64,000 nt of DNA from Polynucleobacter sp. MWH-UH19D (GCF_040409795.1 NZ_CP099571.1:1488001-1552000); one strand, 5' to 3'; shown: positions 53,592 through 61,917, counted from the first letter of the stretch. Made by a program: numbers and translations. The notes: generated by a model not told the origin, from the letters alone.

Positions 53592-54595
53592 GATTTCAAG
53601 CCCTGCTTCTTCTCCATATTACTTAACATCCACTTTGCACAAGCGAGCACAATGAACGTGATAATAAATAGAGCTAGGCCCAAGGCAAATAATGAGGACA
53701 AATGATTTCCTGCCTCTGCTTCACCAAATTCATTAGCAAGAGTGGATGCAATAGAGGTGCCTGGAGCAAATAAGGAAGCAGAGAGGCGATGAGCGTTACC
53801 AATCACAAAAGTAACCGCCATGGTCTCTCCGAGAGCCCTTCCGAGGCCCAACATAATTCCACCAATAACGCCCGCTTTTGTATAAGGCAGAACAACGTTT
53901 TTCACTACTTCCCAGGTTGTACAACCTATTCCGTATGCTGACTCTTTCAAAACTGGCGGGACAATTTCAAATACATCGCGCATGACCGATGAAATAAATG
54001 GCAAGATCATCATTGCCAAAATCAAACCTGCACACAAAACACCAATTCCATTAAAAGCACCTGAAAACAAAATCCCCAACCCAGGAATCTGCCCAAGCGT
54101 TGCAGCAAGTGCTGGCTGGATATATTCCGCAAACAAGGGCGCAAAGATAAATAAGCCGAACATGCCATAAATAATGGACGGAACAGCAGCAAGCAACTCA
54201 ACAGCAGTACCAAGAGGTCTGCGTAATGGGCCTGGACAAAGCTCAGTCAAAAAAACTGCGATTCCAAAACTTAAAGGGACTGCAATTAACAAAGCAATCA
54301 GGGAAGTAACCAGCGTTCCGTAAATTGCAATGAGTCCACCAAACTCGCCATTAACAATATCCCACTCCTGGGTAAAGAAAAATCCCAAGCCAAAAGTATG
54401 CAATGCAGGCCATGCATTAATTACCAAAGAAATAATAATTCCAAGCAATGTAATCAAGACACTGCATGCAAAAAATTGGGTGATCCCATGAAATAAAAAA
54501 TCTTGGACTCGCTGAACCTTAGCGATTCGGAGTGCCTGGCGGGATGGCGCAGAATGAGACTGTGCGTTTTCGGTCATGATTTCGAACTTAGACAA
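53588..54595 (-). CDS. pstC: Phosphate ABC transporter permease PstC
   Basis: A 335-residue permease with about six helices and the ABC permease signature [29 protein letters not shown]. With PstA it forms the inner-membrane phosphate channel. A hairpin lies between pstS and this gene, and the frame overlaps pstA by 4 bases. The listed start is preceded by a basic N-terminal stretch. Confidence 0.95.
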   Translation of the reverse strand: MSKFEIMTENAQSHSAPSRQALRIAKVQRVQDFLFHGITQFFACSVLITLLGIIISLVINAWPALHTFGLGFFFTQEWDIVNGEFGGLIAIYGTLVTSLIALLIAVPLSFGIAVFLTELCPGPLRRPLGTAVELLAAVPSIIYGMFGLFIFAPLFAEYIQPALAATLGQIPGLGILFSGAFNGIGVLCAGLILAMMILPFISSVMRDVFEIVPPVLKESAYGIGCTTWEVVKNVVLPYTKAGVIGGIMLGLGRALGETMAVTFVIGNAHRLSASLFAPGTSIASTLANEFGEAEAGNHLSSLFALGLALFIITFIVLACAKWMLSNMEKKQGLKS

Positions 54596-54600
54596 TCAAA

Positions 54601-54622
54601 CAGCCCCACTTTAGTGGAGCTG
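54601..54622 (-). terminator. Attenuator-like hairpin between pstS and pstC
   Basis: CAGC-C-CCACT-TT-AGTGG-A-GCTG forms a 9-base-pair stem with one mismatch, followed on the minus strand by a T-tract (TGTTTGATT). It lies 36 bases past the pstS stop. Partial readthrough would explain high PstS with lower transporter subunits. Confidence 0.7.
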
Positions 54623-54657
54623 TTTTCAAACTTCAATTGATTTAAAGATCTTCAAGA

Positions 54658-55680
54658 TTACTTAGTAGCAATTTTTGTGAAAACATTCTTGCGAATGTAG
54701 TCAGTAGTCTTATCAGGCATCGGAACGTAATCTAACTCTTCAGCCATCTTTTTGCCATCTTTAAAGGCAAAGTCAAAGAATTTGATAACTTCAGCGACGT
54801 TAGTCTTGTTCTCAGGATTTTTGTAAATCAAGATGAAAGATGCACCAGTAATAGGCCATGACTTAGCGCCAGGAGCGTTGGTAATGAATGTACCCATACC
54901 TGGAATTGCAGACCAATCTGTGCTTGCAGCTGCTGCAGCAAAAGTGGTGTCATCTGGAGAGACATAGTTACCATCCTTGTTCTTCAAAGAGATATAAGTC
55001 ATCTTGTTTTTCTTAGCGTAAGCATACTCAACATAACCAACTGAGTTTTTTACACGAGTCACGTTTGCAGCTACGCCTTCATTACCCTTACCGCCAACTG
55101 TAGAAGCAGCTGGCCACTTTACTGAAGCACCAGAGCCTACGGAATCTTTAAACAAGCTACTTGTTTTAGATAAGTAGTCCGAGAAGATTGCTGTTGTGCC
55201 AGAACCATCAGCACGCACAACCACTGTGATTGGACCGCTAGGAATTTTTACGCCAGGGTTCATGATAGCAATACGCTTATCACCCCAATCAGAGATAACG
55301 CCTTGGAAAATATCAGCCAATGTTGGACCATCTAATTTAATCTCGCCTGGCTTCACGCCGTCCACGTTAATAACGGGAACCACTCCACCAATAATCGCTG
55401 GAAACTGTACAAGGCCATCTGCCTCTAGATCTGCAAATTTCACTGGGTTATCAGTAGCGCCAAAATCAACGGTCTTGGCCTTAATTTGCTTAATACCGCC
55501 AGAAGATCCAATGGATTGGTAATTCAGGTTAGAGCCTGTTTTTGCTTTGTAGGCTTCTGCCCACTTAGCGTAAATTGGGTACGGGAATGTCGCGCCAGCG
55601 CCAGTCATGTCCACCGCAAAGGCTGCAGGAGCTAAAGAGATAGCGCCAATAATGAGGGCTTTTTTAAAGAGGGATTTCAT
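54658..55680 (-). CDS. pstS: Phosphate-binding protein PstS
   Basis: A 340-residue periplasmic binding protein with a signal peptide (cleavage near APAAFA-VDMTGAG), the N-terminal GAGATFPYPIYAKWAEAYK and phosphate-contact segments YQSIGSSGGIKQ and ADGSGTTAIFSDYL. It is the first gene of the pst-pho operon, behind a two-unit Pho box at 55738-55756. Confidence 0.96.
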   Translation of the reverse strand: MKSLFKKALIIGAISLAPAAFAVDMTGAGATFPYPIYAKWAEAYKAKTGSNLNYQSIGSSGGIKQIKAKTVDFGATDNPVKFADLEADGLVQFPAIIGGVVPVINVDGVKPGEIKLDGPTLADIFQGVISDWGDKRIAIMNPGVKIPSGPITVVVRADGSGTTAIFSDYLSKTSSLFKDSVGSGASVKWPAASTVGGKGNEGVAANVTRVKNSVGYVEYAYAKKNKMTYISLKNKDGNYVSPDDTTFAAAAASTDWSAIPGMGTFITNAPGAKSWPITGASFILIYKNPENKTNVAEVIKFFDFAFKDGKKMAEELDYVPMPDKTTDYIRKNVFTKIATK

Positions 55681-55737
55681 AATTTCCTTAAGTTAGCAAA
55701 TGCGCAAACGCGCGATAGTCAGACAATACGGCTGAAA

Positions 55738-55756
55738 TATGACAGTTTTATGACGG
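55738..55756 (-). promoter_or_regulatory. Pho box upstream of pstS
   Basis: On the minus strand CCGTCATA-AAA-CTGTCATA repeats with an 11-base period, a near-consensus PhoB box (tandem CTGTCATA). It is about 60-75 bases before the pstS ATG and is the best match in the window. Confidence 0.8.
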
Positions 55757-55892
55757 CTCTTAAGTGCCTGAAATTAAAAGTTTTAATTAAAAATCTACTA
55801 AAGACTGTCATATTCCCTTGAAAACGGCAGCAAATCCCCATACGATAAAAACGCAACCATATCTTCCACTTAAAACAGACAGGAGCTAGTAG

Positions 55893-56153
55893 ATGAGTAA
55901 AGCTAAAACAATCAAGAAATTGACCAAAAAACTCAATAAGCTTGAGACCAGCAAAGAAAAGGTTGCCCAAAAGTTGGCCAAAGCCACTAGCGCAAAAGAG
56001 GCCAAGGATGCAAAAAAAGCCGCTACTAAAAAAACGGTAGCCAAAAAAGCCCCTAGCAAAAAGGCTTCCACCGCACCAAAAAAGGCAACCCCTGCAAAAA
56101 AGACTAGAACTACTGTTAAGCGAGCAACAAATAACGGGGAAGGCTCAAACTAA
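55893..56153 (+). CDS. Histone H1-like lysine/alanine-rich protein
   Basis: An 86-residue protein of almost pure Lys, Ala, Thr and Ser in its second half, with repeats such as KKAATKKTVAKKAPSKKA. The N-terminal 40 residues form a charged helix (TIKKLTKKLNKLETSKEKVAQKL). It resembles the bacterial histone H1-like and KAP-type proteins that bind DNA. An AGGAGCT ribosome-binding site precedes the ATG. It is divergent from pstS, with a single Pho half-site (CTGTCATA, 55805-55812) between. Confidence 0.7.
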   Translation: MSKAKTIKKLTKKLNKLETSKEKVAQKLAKATSAKEAKDAKKAATKKTVAKKAPSKKASTAPKKATPAKKTRTTVKRATNNGEGSN

Positions 56154-56154
56154 A

Positions 56155-56847
56155 TTAGTTACATCTCCACTTTGTAAAAAGTGCTTCAGGGCTATTTTTG
56201 GAAACAACTACGATAAATTGATCAGCGGAGTATCTTGAAACCAAAATACCGTAATCATTTAGCCTTTTTTCTAGAGCAATATTTTCTGCAATCCCCCAAA
56301 CATGATGCAAGTTATTAATAATTGCAGTTTCATACTCGGCAAAATTTTGGCGCGCATCATCATTTAATCTAAGAATATGAACATGTAATTGGTTTTGAGT
56401 TCTTTCTGATTTTGGATTGACAACTAGTGCAAGCGAGCGCTCTTCAATGCGATCAAGACCAGCATTCCAGGCAAATTGCCATATTGCTTCGCGTCTATTA
56501 GGATCCTCAACCCCAGTCACAACTGCCCTAGGTAATGCCAACCCATGAATAAAGGTGGGGTTACACCCACACATTTTGATGTCACGTATCGCTACATATT
56601 CCGAACTCAATTTCCAAACTTCATTCGTCTTTTTACATTCCAAGGCTTGACCACATTGCGTATCCACTTTTGGCAGAGTGCAGCTAGAGCAATAACCAAC
56701 TTTTGAGGAATCTATACATTGAGTTGCAATGTGTAACAAAATATCACTTTTGGCAATTGCGGCGGCAGACGATGCGCCGCTGAAAGCTACAAACAATATA
56801 AATAAGCTAAGTTTATTCAAATAGCTAATAGTGTCAGTAATTTTCAT
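56155..56847 (-). CDS. cdh: CDP-diacylglycerol diphosphatase
   Basis: A 230-residue protein with a single N-terminal helix or signal (about residues 13-32), a cysteine-rich region with about six Cys, and a HIT-like catalytic part. That part has RTQNQLHVHI (the His-x-His motif) and the preceding NPNRREAIWQFAWNAG, as in E. coli Cdh. It hydrolyses CDP-diacylglycerol to CMP and phosphatidate. The ATG at 56845-56847 puts the signal at the start; an ATG at 56913 is longer. The many cysteines are unusual for the family. Confidence 0.8.
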   Translation of the reverse strand: MKITDTISYLNKLSLFILFVAFSGASSAAAIAKSDILLHIATQCIDSSKVGYCSSCTLPKVDTQCGQALECKKTNEVWKLSSEYVAIRDIKMCGCNPTFIHGLALPRAVVTGVEDPNRREAIWQFAWNAGLDRIEERSLALVVNPKSERTQNQLHVHILRLNDDARQNFAEYETAIINNLHHVWGIAENIALEKRLNDYGILVSRYSADQFIVVVSKNSPEALFTKWRCN

Positions 56848-57021
56848 AGTCAAAATTTTGTTCCACAAGTATCCCTTAGGCCATAACAAAATGCTGATAT
56901 TACCTTGTGACATTGTGATGAATATTGATGCTAAATAAAAACGTCATATTTCAAAGTCATTATTCATTCCAATAAATTAGAAAAATAAAATTTTTTGAGT
57001 GATTTCTACAAGGAGCTGGAA

Positions 57022-57207
57022 ATGACGACATTTACCACCGAAGATCGTGAGCTGGTTGAATTAAAAATTAAATCATTTGAATCACGACACTGCCATCTGA
57101 CAAACCCTGGCGACAAGACCCCTAAAAATCCAGGGGTCCAAACTCAAGCCCTGACTCCGTACCAAATGGATGACAGTAGCGAGGACCTAGATGATTGGCC
57201 TTCCTAA
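57022..57207 (+). CDS. Hypothetical 61-residue acidic protein
   Basis: A 61-residue frame from the ATG at 57022-57024 with AAGGAG six bases before it; a longer TTG start nine codons upstream is less likely. It is acidic, with the start MTTFTTEDRELVELKIK and an acidic tail DDSSEDLDDWPS. There is no recognised family. It stands alone between the Cdh and GNAT genes. Confidence 0.6.
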   Translation: MTTFTTEDRELVELKIKSFESRHCHLTNPGDKTPKNPGVQTQALTPYQMDDSSEDLDDWPS

Positions 57208-57372
57208 TCTCAATAAAAGCTTAGGTCATGCTAAGAAAAATACATTCAAGAATTTTTAGAATTTTCACTCGTATCAGTATGCTGTCATGCAACATTCATG
57301 ATTGATCAGTAATCTAGCAATAGGTTTAGAGGGCATGTTGAGTTAGCCGGATTAATTACTTGGAATGAGATC

Positions 57373-57912
57373 ATGTTAACAACTGAATTTTTACCTGGTA
57401 ATCGTTTCAATGAATATGGTCATTGGCTTAAAGCCCAAGACCCAGAGACCATACATGAATATTTTGGCTGCCAATTAAATCATGAGGCAATTGATTCATT
57501 GATTGAAAAATGGAGCCTAAATCCGCTCAATAACCATTTTTTAGTTGCAAAAATGAATCACTTTTGGGCTGGAACTATTCATATTGCAGCTCACGATAAT
57601 ACCGTTGAATTTGGCATCATCGTTGCCCTCAGTTATCGCAAGCAGGGCATTGCAAGCCACATGATGACTGACGCAATAAGATGGGCGCGCAATCGATTTT
57701 ATAAGAATTTATACATGCACTGTATTTGCCGTAACCACGCAATAAAAAAGTTGTGCGAAAAGCATCACTTAGAAATCAAAAATATGTTGGGAGATTCGGA
57801 AGGCAATCTCATATTGCCACCGCCAACACCAATGACATTTTTTATAGAAAATATCAAAACTTCTCAAGAAAACTGGGCTAAGCTATTTAGACTTAACCCA
57901 CTGAGCATATAA
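57373..57912 (+). CDS. GNAT family N-acetyltransferase
   Basis: A 179-residue protein with a GNAT acetyl-CoA-binding region (FGIIVALSYRKQGIASHMMTDAIRWAR, with the Arg/Gln-x-x-Gly-x-Ala P-loop). The C-terminal half is rich in His and Cys. It probably acetylates a small molecule or protein, but the substrate is unknown. A weak Pho-like pair of units lies upstream (57284-57299), too degenerate to rely on. Confidence 0.8.
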   Translation: MLTTEFLPGNRFNEYGHWLKAQDPETIHEYFGCQLNHEAIDSLIEKWSLNPLNNHFLVAKMNHFWAGTIHIAAHDNTVEFGIIVALSYRKQGIASHMMTDAIRWARNRFYKNLYMHCICRNHAIKKLCEKHHLEIKNMLGDSEGNLILPPPTPMTFFIENIKTSQENWAKLFRLNPLSI

Positions 57913-57924
57913 ATATTTAAAAAA

Positions 57925-58107
57925 TTAATCAGCAAACTCATCCCGAGGATTTTCTGAAGGCTCATTCAGATCTTGCAAATTATTTTTTCTATCTCTTTTT
58001 AAATGTTGATGAATTAATCTGTCTTTAAATTGACCTTTAAGATCTAATTCTCTACCAAAAAGAACATCAATTTCTTTAGCTTTATTACGCTCTACTTTCT
58101 CAGACAT
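57925..58107 (-). CDS. Hypothetical 60-residue charged protein
   Basis: A 60-residue, highly charged protein, MSEKVERNKAKEIDVLFGREL, ending in EPSENPRDEFAD. It has a strong AGGAG ribosome-binding site and an upstream Pho-box-like array (58162-58188) with a TCTAAT -10. No family is recognised. Its fine signals suggest it is a real, phosphate-regulated gene. Confidence 0.65.
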   Translation of the reverse strand: MSEKVERNKAKEIDVLFGRELDLKGQFKDRLIHQHLKRDRKNNLQDLNEPSENPRDEFAD

Positions 58108-58161
58108 GTCTCCACTCCTTTAGAAAATACACTATAGGGAAATGGATTAGACTGCTTCAAT

Positions 58162-58188
58162 ATGAAATCTTGATGTCATTTTTATGAC
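58162..58188 (-). promoter_or_regulatory. Pho-box-like array upstream of the 60-residue gene
   Basis: On the minus strand GTCAT, GACAT and TTCAT recur at 11-base intervals (58184-58188, 58173-58177, 58162-58166), with TCTAAT about 10 bases further. The pattern matches PhoB boxes, with one exact and two degenerate units. Confidence 0.55.
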
Positions 58189-58215
58189 GGCCACCAATAC
58201 TCAGATTAAATAAAA

Positions 58216-58233
58216 AACCACCCGAAGGTGGTT
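58216..58233. terminator. Terminator after the choloylglycine-hydrolase-family gene
   Basis: The hairpin AACCACC-CGAA-GGTGGTT has an A-run on its left, so it acts for the leftward gene. The core is identical to the one at 14141-14158. Confidence 0.8.
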
Positions 58234-58262
58234 ATGAAAAGTACGAAATTTTACTTTTTAGA

Positions 58263-59372
58263 CTAATTTACCGGAATGGTCAGTAGCGGCTGGTTCAATT
58301 TGGTGTATTTAATTTCTTTTGCATTGACATCCATTTTCTTAAAGTCAAATACATAGACATTGGTGTTTTCATACATCTTCACCATGTAAGTCATATTTTT
58401 ATTATTGGCTGTCACACTCCATTCAGTCACCTCAAAACCACCAATGCCACCACCATAGGGATTAGTCGCCGGTAAAGTAACGGAGCCAGGCGGAATATCA
58501 AAACTACCCAAGATATGCCATGCCGCTGCATTCATTTGGGCAGTACTGTAATTATTCGGCACTGAATTTGCCAAAAATAATGCGCGAATAAATCGACTTG
58601 GACTCAAAAAATCCCCAGGCAAACCATGCAGACCAGATCCTGAACTTGGGGCAGCATATTTCGCACCATTAATTACCAGTGGCGGTTTTTCTACTTTAGA
58701 AAGATTGGAATAATTGCCAATACTGTTGAGGTGATCCTGAAATGGGGGATCGTTTGTCATTACCCCAGTTGGGTTATCAGTAATTTGCAACTCGCCTTTT
58801 ATGTATTCAACAGCAATACTTTTGCCGTTGGCATCATGGAAAGTGTAGTGCACTAGTGGAGTATTTCCACCATACTGTGCAATCTTTGCACCATTAACTT
58901 TAATTTTTCGCAAGCCTGACTTCACTTCATCGACTGATGCAAAATTAGTCAATGCGTAAGTCAGCACCTGAAGAGAACTGATGCTTTCTGCAGAATTTGC
59001 TTGGTTTACTGCCTGATACTCTGCACTGTTAGGTAAATTAAGCATACCAGCAATGAGGCCTTTCTCATTCATGCCATCGACCAACTCAGGTAAGCCCAAT
59101 GGGTTCATACCTACTGCAGCATATTTAGCGGTCCAGCTCATTCCTGAACCATATTTACCATCAACACCTATACCCTTTGCTACATAGTTTCTTGGAATCA
59201 TAGTTAGCTCTGATTTCAGAGGCAAACCAAATTCCATGGTACGACCATATACATAGCCACCATCATTACCTTTTAGCAAGAAACTAGTGCATGCATTACT
59301 TAATGCTGGCGCAAAAGCCAGAGAAGCAGATAAGGAGACAACCAGAACTCTTTTGAATAGTCCACGCTTCAT
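58263..59372 (-). CDS. Choloylglycine hydrolase family (linear amide C-N hydrolase)
   Basis: A 369-residue Ntn hydrolase with a signal peptide and the family's nucleophile Cys28 exposed after cleavage in SNACTSFLLKG. Typical segments include GRTMEFGLPLKSELTMIPRNY and NPLGLPELVDGMNEKGL. The family cleaves amide bonds in bile salts, penicillin V, N-acyl-homoserine lactones and related compounds. The periplasmic placement in an aquatic bacterium favours an N-acyl amide or acyl-homoserine-lactone substrate, an inference. Flanked by terminators. Confidence 0.88.
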   Translation of the reverse strand: MKRGLFKRVLVVSLSASLAFAPALSNACTSFLLKGNDGGYVYGRTMEFGLPLKSELTMIPRNYVAKGIGVDGKYGSGMSWTAKYAAVGMNPLGLPELVDGMNEKGLIAGMLNLPNSAEYQAVNQANSAESISSLQVLTYALTNFASVDEVKSGLRKIKVNGAKIAQYGGNTPLVHYTFHDANGKSIAVEYIKGELQITDNPTGVMTNDPPFQDHLNSIGNYSNLSKVEKPPLVINGAKYAAPSSGSGLHGLPGDFLSPSRFIRALFLANSVPNNYSTAQMNAAAWHILGSFDIPPGSVTLPATNPYGGGIGGFEVTEWSVTANNKNMTYMVKMYENTNVYVFDFKKMDVNAKEIKYTKLNQPLLTIPVN

Positions 59373-59445
59373 AAATTAACCTTTCATCATTAAAACCACT
59401 TAGAATCAATTTAGCAGAAAATCATTTTCAATATGACTACCCTTA

Positions 59446-60129
59446 CTAAATGACCCCCAATACCTCAGTTAGGGAGCTTCCTTGGTAATCTGGATTCTCG
59501 CCAATTTCCTCAAATGGATGGCTCTGTCGATTCACCCAGAAAACATCAAAGCCATACCACTTGGCTGCTAAGGCATCCCAGGCATTGCTAGAAACAAATA
59601 AAATTTCTTCCATTTTTACAGGAAATTCCTTTAATAGAAGTTCATACGCCTGAGGGGCGGTTTTAAATAGTCGAACATCTTCAACCGTTACCACTTTGTC
59701 TAAGTAGGGCTTTAGGCCATTACTCCCTACAACCATAGCAAGCATTTCTCGACTGCCGTTAGACAGTATTGCGGTAGAAATATTCTTCTGTTTAATTGAT
59801 TGAAGCACACTGAGGCTATCCTCAAAACCAGTAAGCTTGGCGTACTGATCCATCAAGCGCTTCTCGGCTTCCGCGGAAAGATTCAGCCCCATACGCTTGC
59901 ATACATAACGCAATGATCGAATCGTTAATGCCCAAAAAGGGAGATAGTATTTACTCCCATTTGGATTGGGATCACTCATAGTCACTAAGCGGGTATATTC
60001 AATCTGGCGATCACGCCACATCAAAGACAAAGCTTGACCGTGACCCGGGAAAATCTCTTCCGCCAACTGGCTCATGGAATACACATCAAAAAGAGTTCCA
60101 TATGCATCAAAAGCGACTAATTTGTACAT
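59446..60129 (-). CDS. Haloacid dehalogenase type II-like hydrolase
   Basis: A 227-residue HAD-superfamily enzyme of the (S)-2-haloacid dehalogenase type. It has the nucleophile Asp in AFDAYGTLFDVYS, Ser in LSNGSREML, and Lys and Asp in later motifs (FKTAPQAYELLL and FVSSNAWDALAAKWYG). It removes halide from 2-haloacids, or has an uncharacterised phosphatase-like role. The length fits the family, and the gene is in no clear operon. Confidence 0.88.
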   Translation of the reverse strand: MYKLVAFDAYGTLFDVYSMSQLAEEIFPGHGQALSLMWRDRQIEYTRLVTMSDPNPNGSKYYLPFWALTIRSLRYVCKRMGLNLSAEAEKRLMDQYAKLTGFEDSLSVLQSIKQKNISTAILSNGSREMLAMVVGSNGLKPYLDKVVTVEDVRLFKTAPQAYELLLKEFPVKMEEILFVSSNAWDALAAKWYGFDVFWVNRQSHPFEEIGENPDYQGSSLTEVLGVI

Positions 60130-60213
60130 GCGCTGCCTCCTGTATTGAACACTTAGATTTTGTGGGCATGAATACGATCTATTGTCGATTTAGAAGCCCA
60201 GCATCAATATTGA

Positions 60214-60573
60214 TTAAGTCCTAAACATAAAATAGACCGCCCCCAACAAACATAGCCCAGCCCAGATATAGTCTGTTTTAAATGGTTCGCCCATATAAAA
60301 AATAGCAAATGGCACGAACACACTGAGCGTAATCACTTCCTGAGTTATCTTTAATTGACTCAGAGAGAAATATTGAAATCCAATTCGATTTGCCGGAACC
60401 TGAAAAACATACTCCAGCAACGCAATACCCCAGCTAACAAACACGGCAATCCACCAAGGCTTGGAAGATAAATTCTTGAGGTGGGCATACCAGGCAAATG
60501 TCATAAAAACATTTGAAAATATTAAAAGGCTAATAAACGATAATGGGCCAAAGAAATTGGATAAATTAGGCAT
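60214..60573 (-). CDS. DMT family membrane protein (DUF486)
   Basis: A 119-residue protein with four membrane helices, the short DUF486 type of the drug/metabolite transporter superfamily. Typical stretches include NVFMTFAWYAHLK, WGIALLEYVFQVPANRIG and YIWAGLCLLGAVYF. Substrate unknown. Confidence 0.85.
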   Translation of the reverse strand: MPNLSNFFGPLSFISLLIFSNVFMTFAWYAHLKNLSSKPWWIAVFVSWGIALLEYVFQVPANRIGFQYFSLSQLKITQEVITLSVFVPFAIFYMGEPFKTDYIWAGLCLLGAVYFMFRT

Positions 60574-60618
60574 AAGACAATCTTAATGATTTTTAAAGGC
60601 AGTCAGACCCACTGCTCA

Positions 60619-61272
60619 CTAGTCCAGTAAGTGGCCAGTCTTTACAAAAATCGTACACCCTTCTTTACTAAAAGGTTGATGCAAGCTCATATGCGGACTT
60701 CGAATCCAAGTGCCCGCAGGATAACGCCCATGCTCATCTTCAAAAACACCATCGACCACAAAGATTTCTTCTCCACCATAATGTTTGTGTGGATTAAAGT
60801 AAGTTTGTGGCGCCCATCTCACTAACGTAGATCCAGTGTCTTGCTGCATGAGGGGCATCACCATGAGTCCGGGCACTAAACCTTGATACCAACTAGCAGT
60901 TTTTGTATCAATCACTTCGCGCTCAAGCGAATCTGAACCTAGGTGCCGCAGTTTTACAAAAAGAGTGCATCCTTGCTCGCTATGCGGAGTATGCGATGAT
61001 CCAGGTGGATTCATAATGTATGAGCCTGCAGGATAGTCACCCGTCTCATCACTAAATACACCGTCTAATACCAATATTTCTTCGCCATAGTCATGGCGGT
61101 GTGACTTAAATTGAGAGCCTGGCTGATAACGCACAATCGAGGTTGCCTTTGCAAGCTCATCCCCATGACGTTCCAACATTCTTCTCTCTACGCCAAATTC
61201 AGGACTGGGCACCCAAGGCAAATCAGTTGAGTTGACTACAACTCGCTGACTATAGTCCGAATGAATGTTCAT
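60619..61272 (-). CDS. Double ChrR-like cupin protein
   Basis: A 217-residue protein made of two similar cupin domains. Each has a GSxxxxHxHxxGEEIxVxDGVFxDExGxYPAG block (first near residues 55-85, second near 155-190), with metal-binding His and Glu. These are ChrR-type cupins, but there is no zinc-binding anti-sigma domain, so it is not a true ChrR. An ATG at 61270-61272 is used; the longer TTG start at 61290 is less likely. The function is unknown; a sensor or dioxygenase-like role is possible. Confidence 0.82.
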   Translation of the reverse strand: MNIHSDYSQRVVVNSTDLPWVPSPEFGVERRMLERHGDELAKATSIVRYQPGSQFKSHRHDYGEEILVLDGVFSDETGDYPAGSYIMNPPGSSHTPHSEQGCTLFVKLRHLGSDSLEREVIDTKTASWYQGLVPGLMVMPLMQQDTGSTLVRWAPQTYFNPHKHYGGEEIFVVDGVFEDEHGRYPAGTWIRSPHMSLHQPFSKEGCTIFVKTGHLLD

Positions 61273-61342
61273 GAATAATGGGCTATACAAAATATTTGAA
61301 TAACAAAGAATACCAATAAATCTAAAATTTTGCCCAAAACAA

Positions 61343-61369
61343 AACCCCCATCATTTCTGATGAGGGTTT
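61343..61369. terminator. Terminator after the universal stress gene
   Basis: The hairpin AAACCC-C-CATCA-TTTC-TGATG-A-GGGTTT (one mismatch) lies downstream of the universal stress protein gene. Confidence 0.75.
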
Positions 61370-61404
61370 CTATAAATACGAACTAGCTTTTGTTGAAAAA
61401 TGGA

Positions 61405-61842
61405 TTACACAACAATGACCGGAAGCTTGGTGTGCACCACGACATTATGGGTATCGCTACCCATAAATGCACCCTTAAGTCCAATACGCTTATGAGACGC
61501 CATCATGATGGCATCAACATTAAATTTTTTGGCAGCCTCTAGGATGCCTTCGAAGACAACTGGACTGTACTCATGATGTGTTTTAACTTTAATATCCACA
61601 CCCATCAGATTCGCAGCCTTTTCCAGCAATTCTTTCGCGTGTTGAGCGCAGGCTTTCTTATGATTTGCATCAGAAATTTTGTAGTCCGAGGCTTTTCGTG
61701 TGTAGATAAATGGAGCTCTTGGATCAGATATATATGCCAAAACCGCATTTGCTCCACCCGCTTTAATCAGGGCGCTGATTTGCTTCATTACTTTAGGTGT
61801 AACCATATCATCCACCACTGGAATCAATACTGTCTTGAACAT
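61405..61842 (-). CDS. Universal stress protein (UspA family)
   Basis: A 145-residue UspA-fold protein opening MFKTVLIPVVDD and ending with MMASHKRIGLKGAFMGSDTHNVVVHTKLPVIVV, which holds the G-x2-G-x9-G(S/T) ATP-binding loop in a modified form (GLKGAFMGSDTHNVV). The ATG at 61840-61842 has AAGGAG five bases ahead; a GTG two codons upstream is less suited. A perfect FNR-type box lies 62 bases upstream, which suggests control by oxygen. Confidence 0.87.
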   Translation of the reverse strand: MFKTVLIPVVDDMVTPKVMKQISALIKAGGANAVLAYISDPRAPFIYTRKASDYKISDANHKKACAQHAKELLEKAANLMGVDIKVKTHHEYSPVVFEGILEAAKKFNVDAIMMASHKRIGLKGAFMGSDTHNVVVHTKLPVIVV

Positions 61843-61903
61843 ATGCACTCCTTTAATTAAAAATTAACTTAATTAAATTTTGGAGCTAGCAAAAATCAAC
61901 GTA

Positions 61904-61917
61904 TTGATCCAAATCAA
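61904..61917. promoter_or_regulatory. FNR/ANR-type binding site upstream of the universal stress gene
   Basis: TTGAT-CCAA-ATCAA is an exact FNR consensus palindrome. Its centre is about 69 bases before the gene's ATG, a spot compatible with class II activation. The Crp/Fnr regulator itself is not in the window. Confidence 0.65.

Noticed and set aside
55805..55812. Single CTGTCATA upstream of the histone-like gene as a Pho box
   Set aside because: No second unit lies 11 bases away, so it is a half-site only.
57284..57299. GTCAT and TTCAT pair upstream of the GNAT gene as a Pho box
   Set aside because: Only two units, one degenerate, and no suitable -10; chance in an AT-rich stretch is likely.
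14141..58233. The two identical 18-base terminator cores (14141, 58216) as a mobile repeat
   Set aside because: Both are ordinary terminators in the expected place, and no further copies were noticed.
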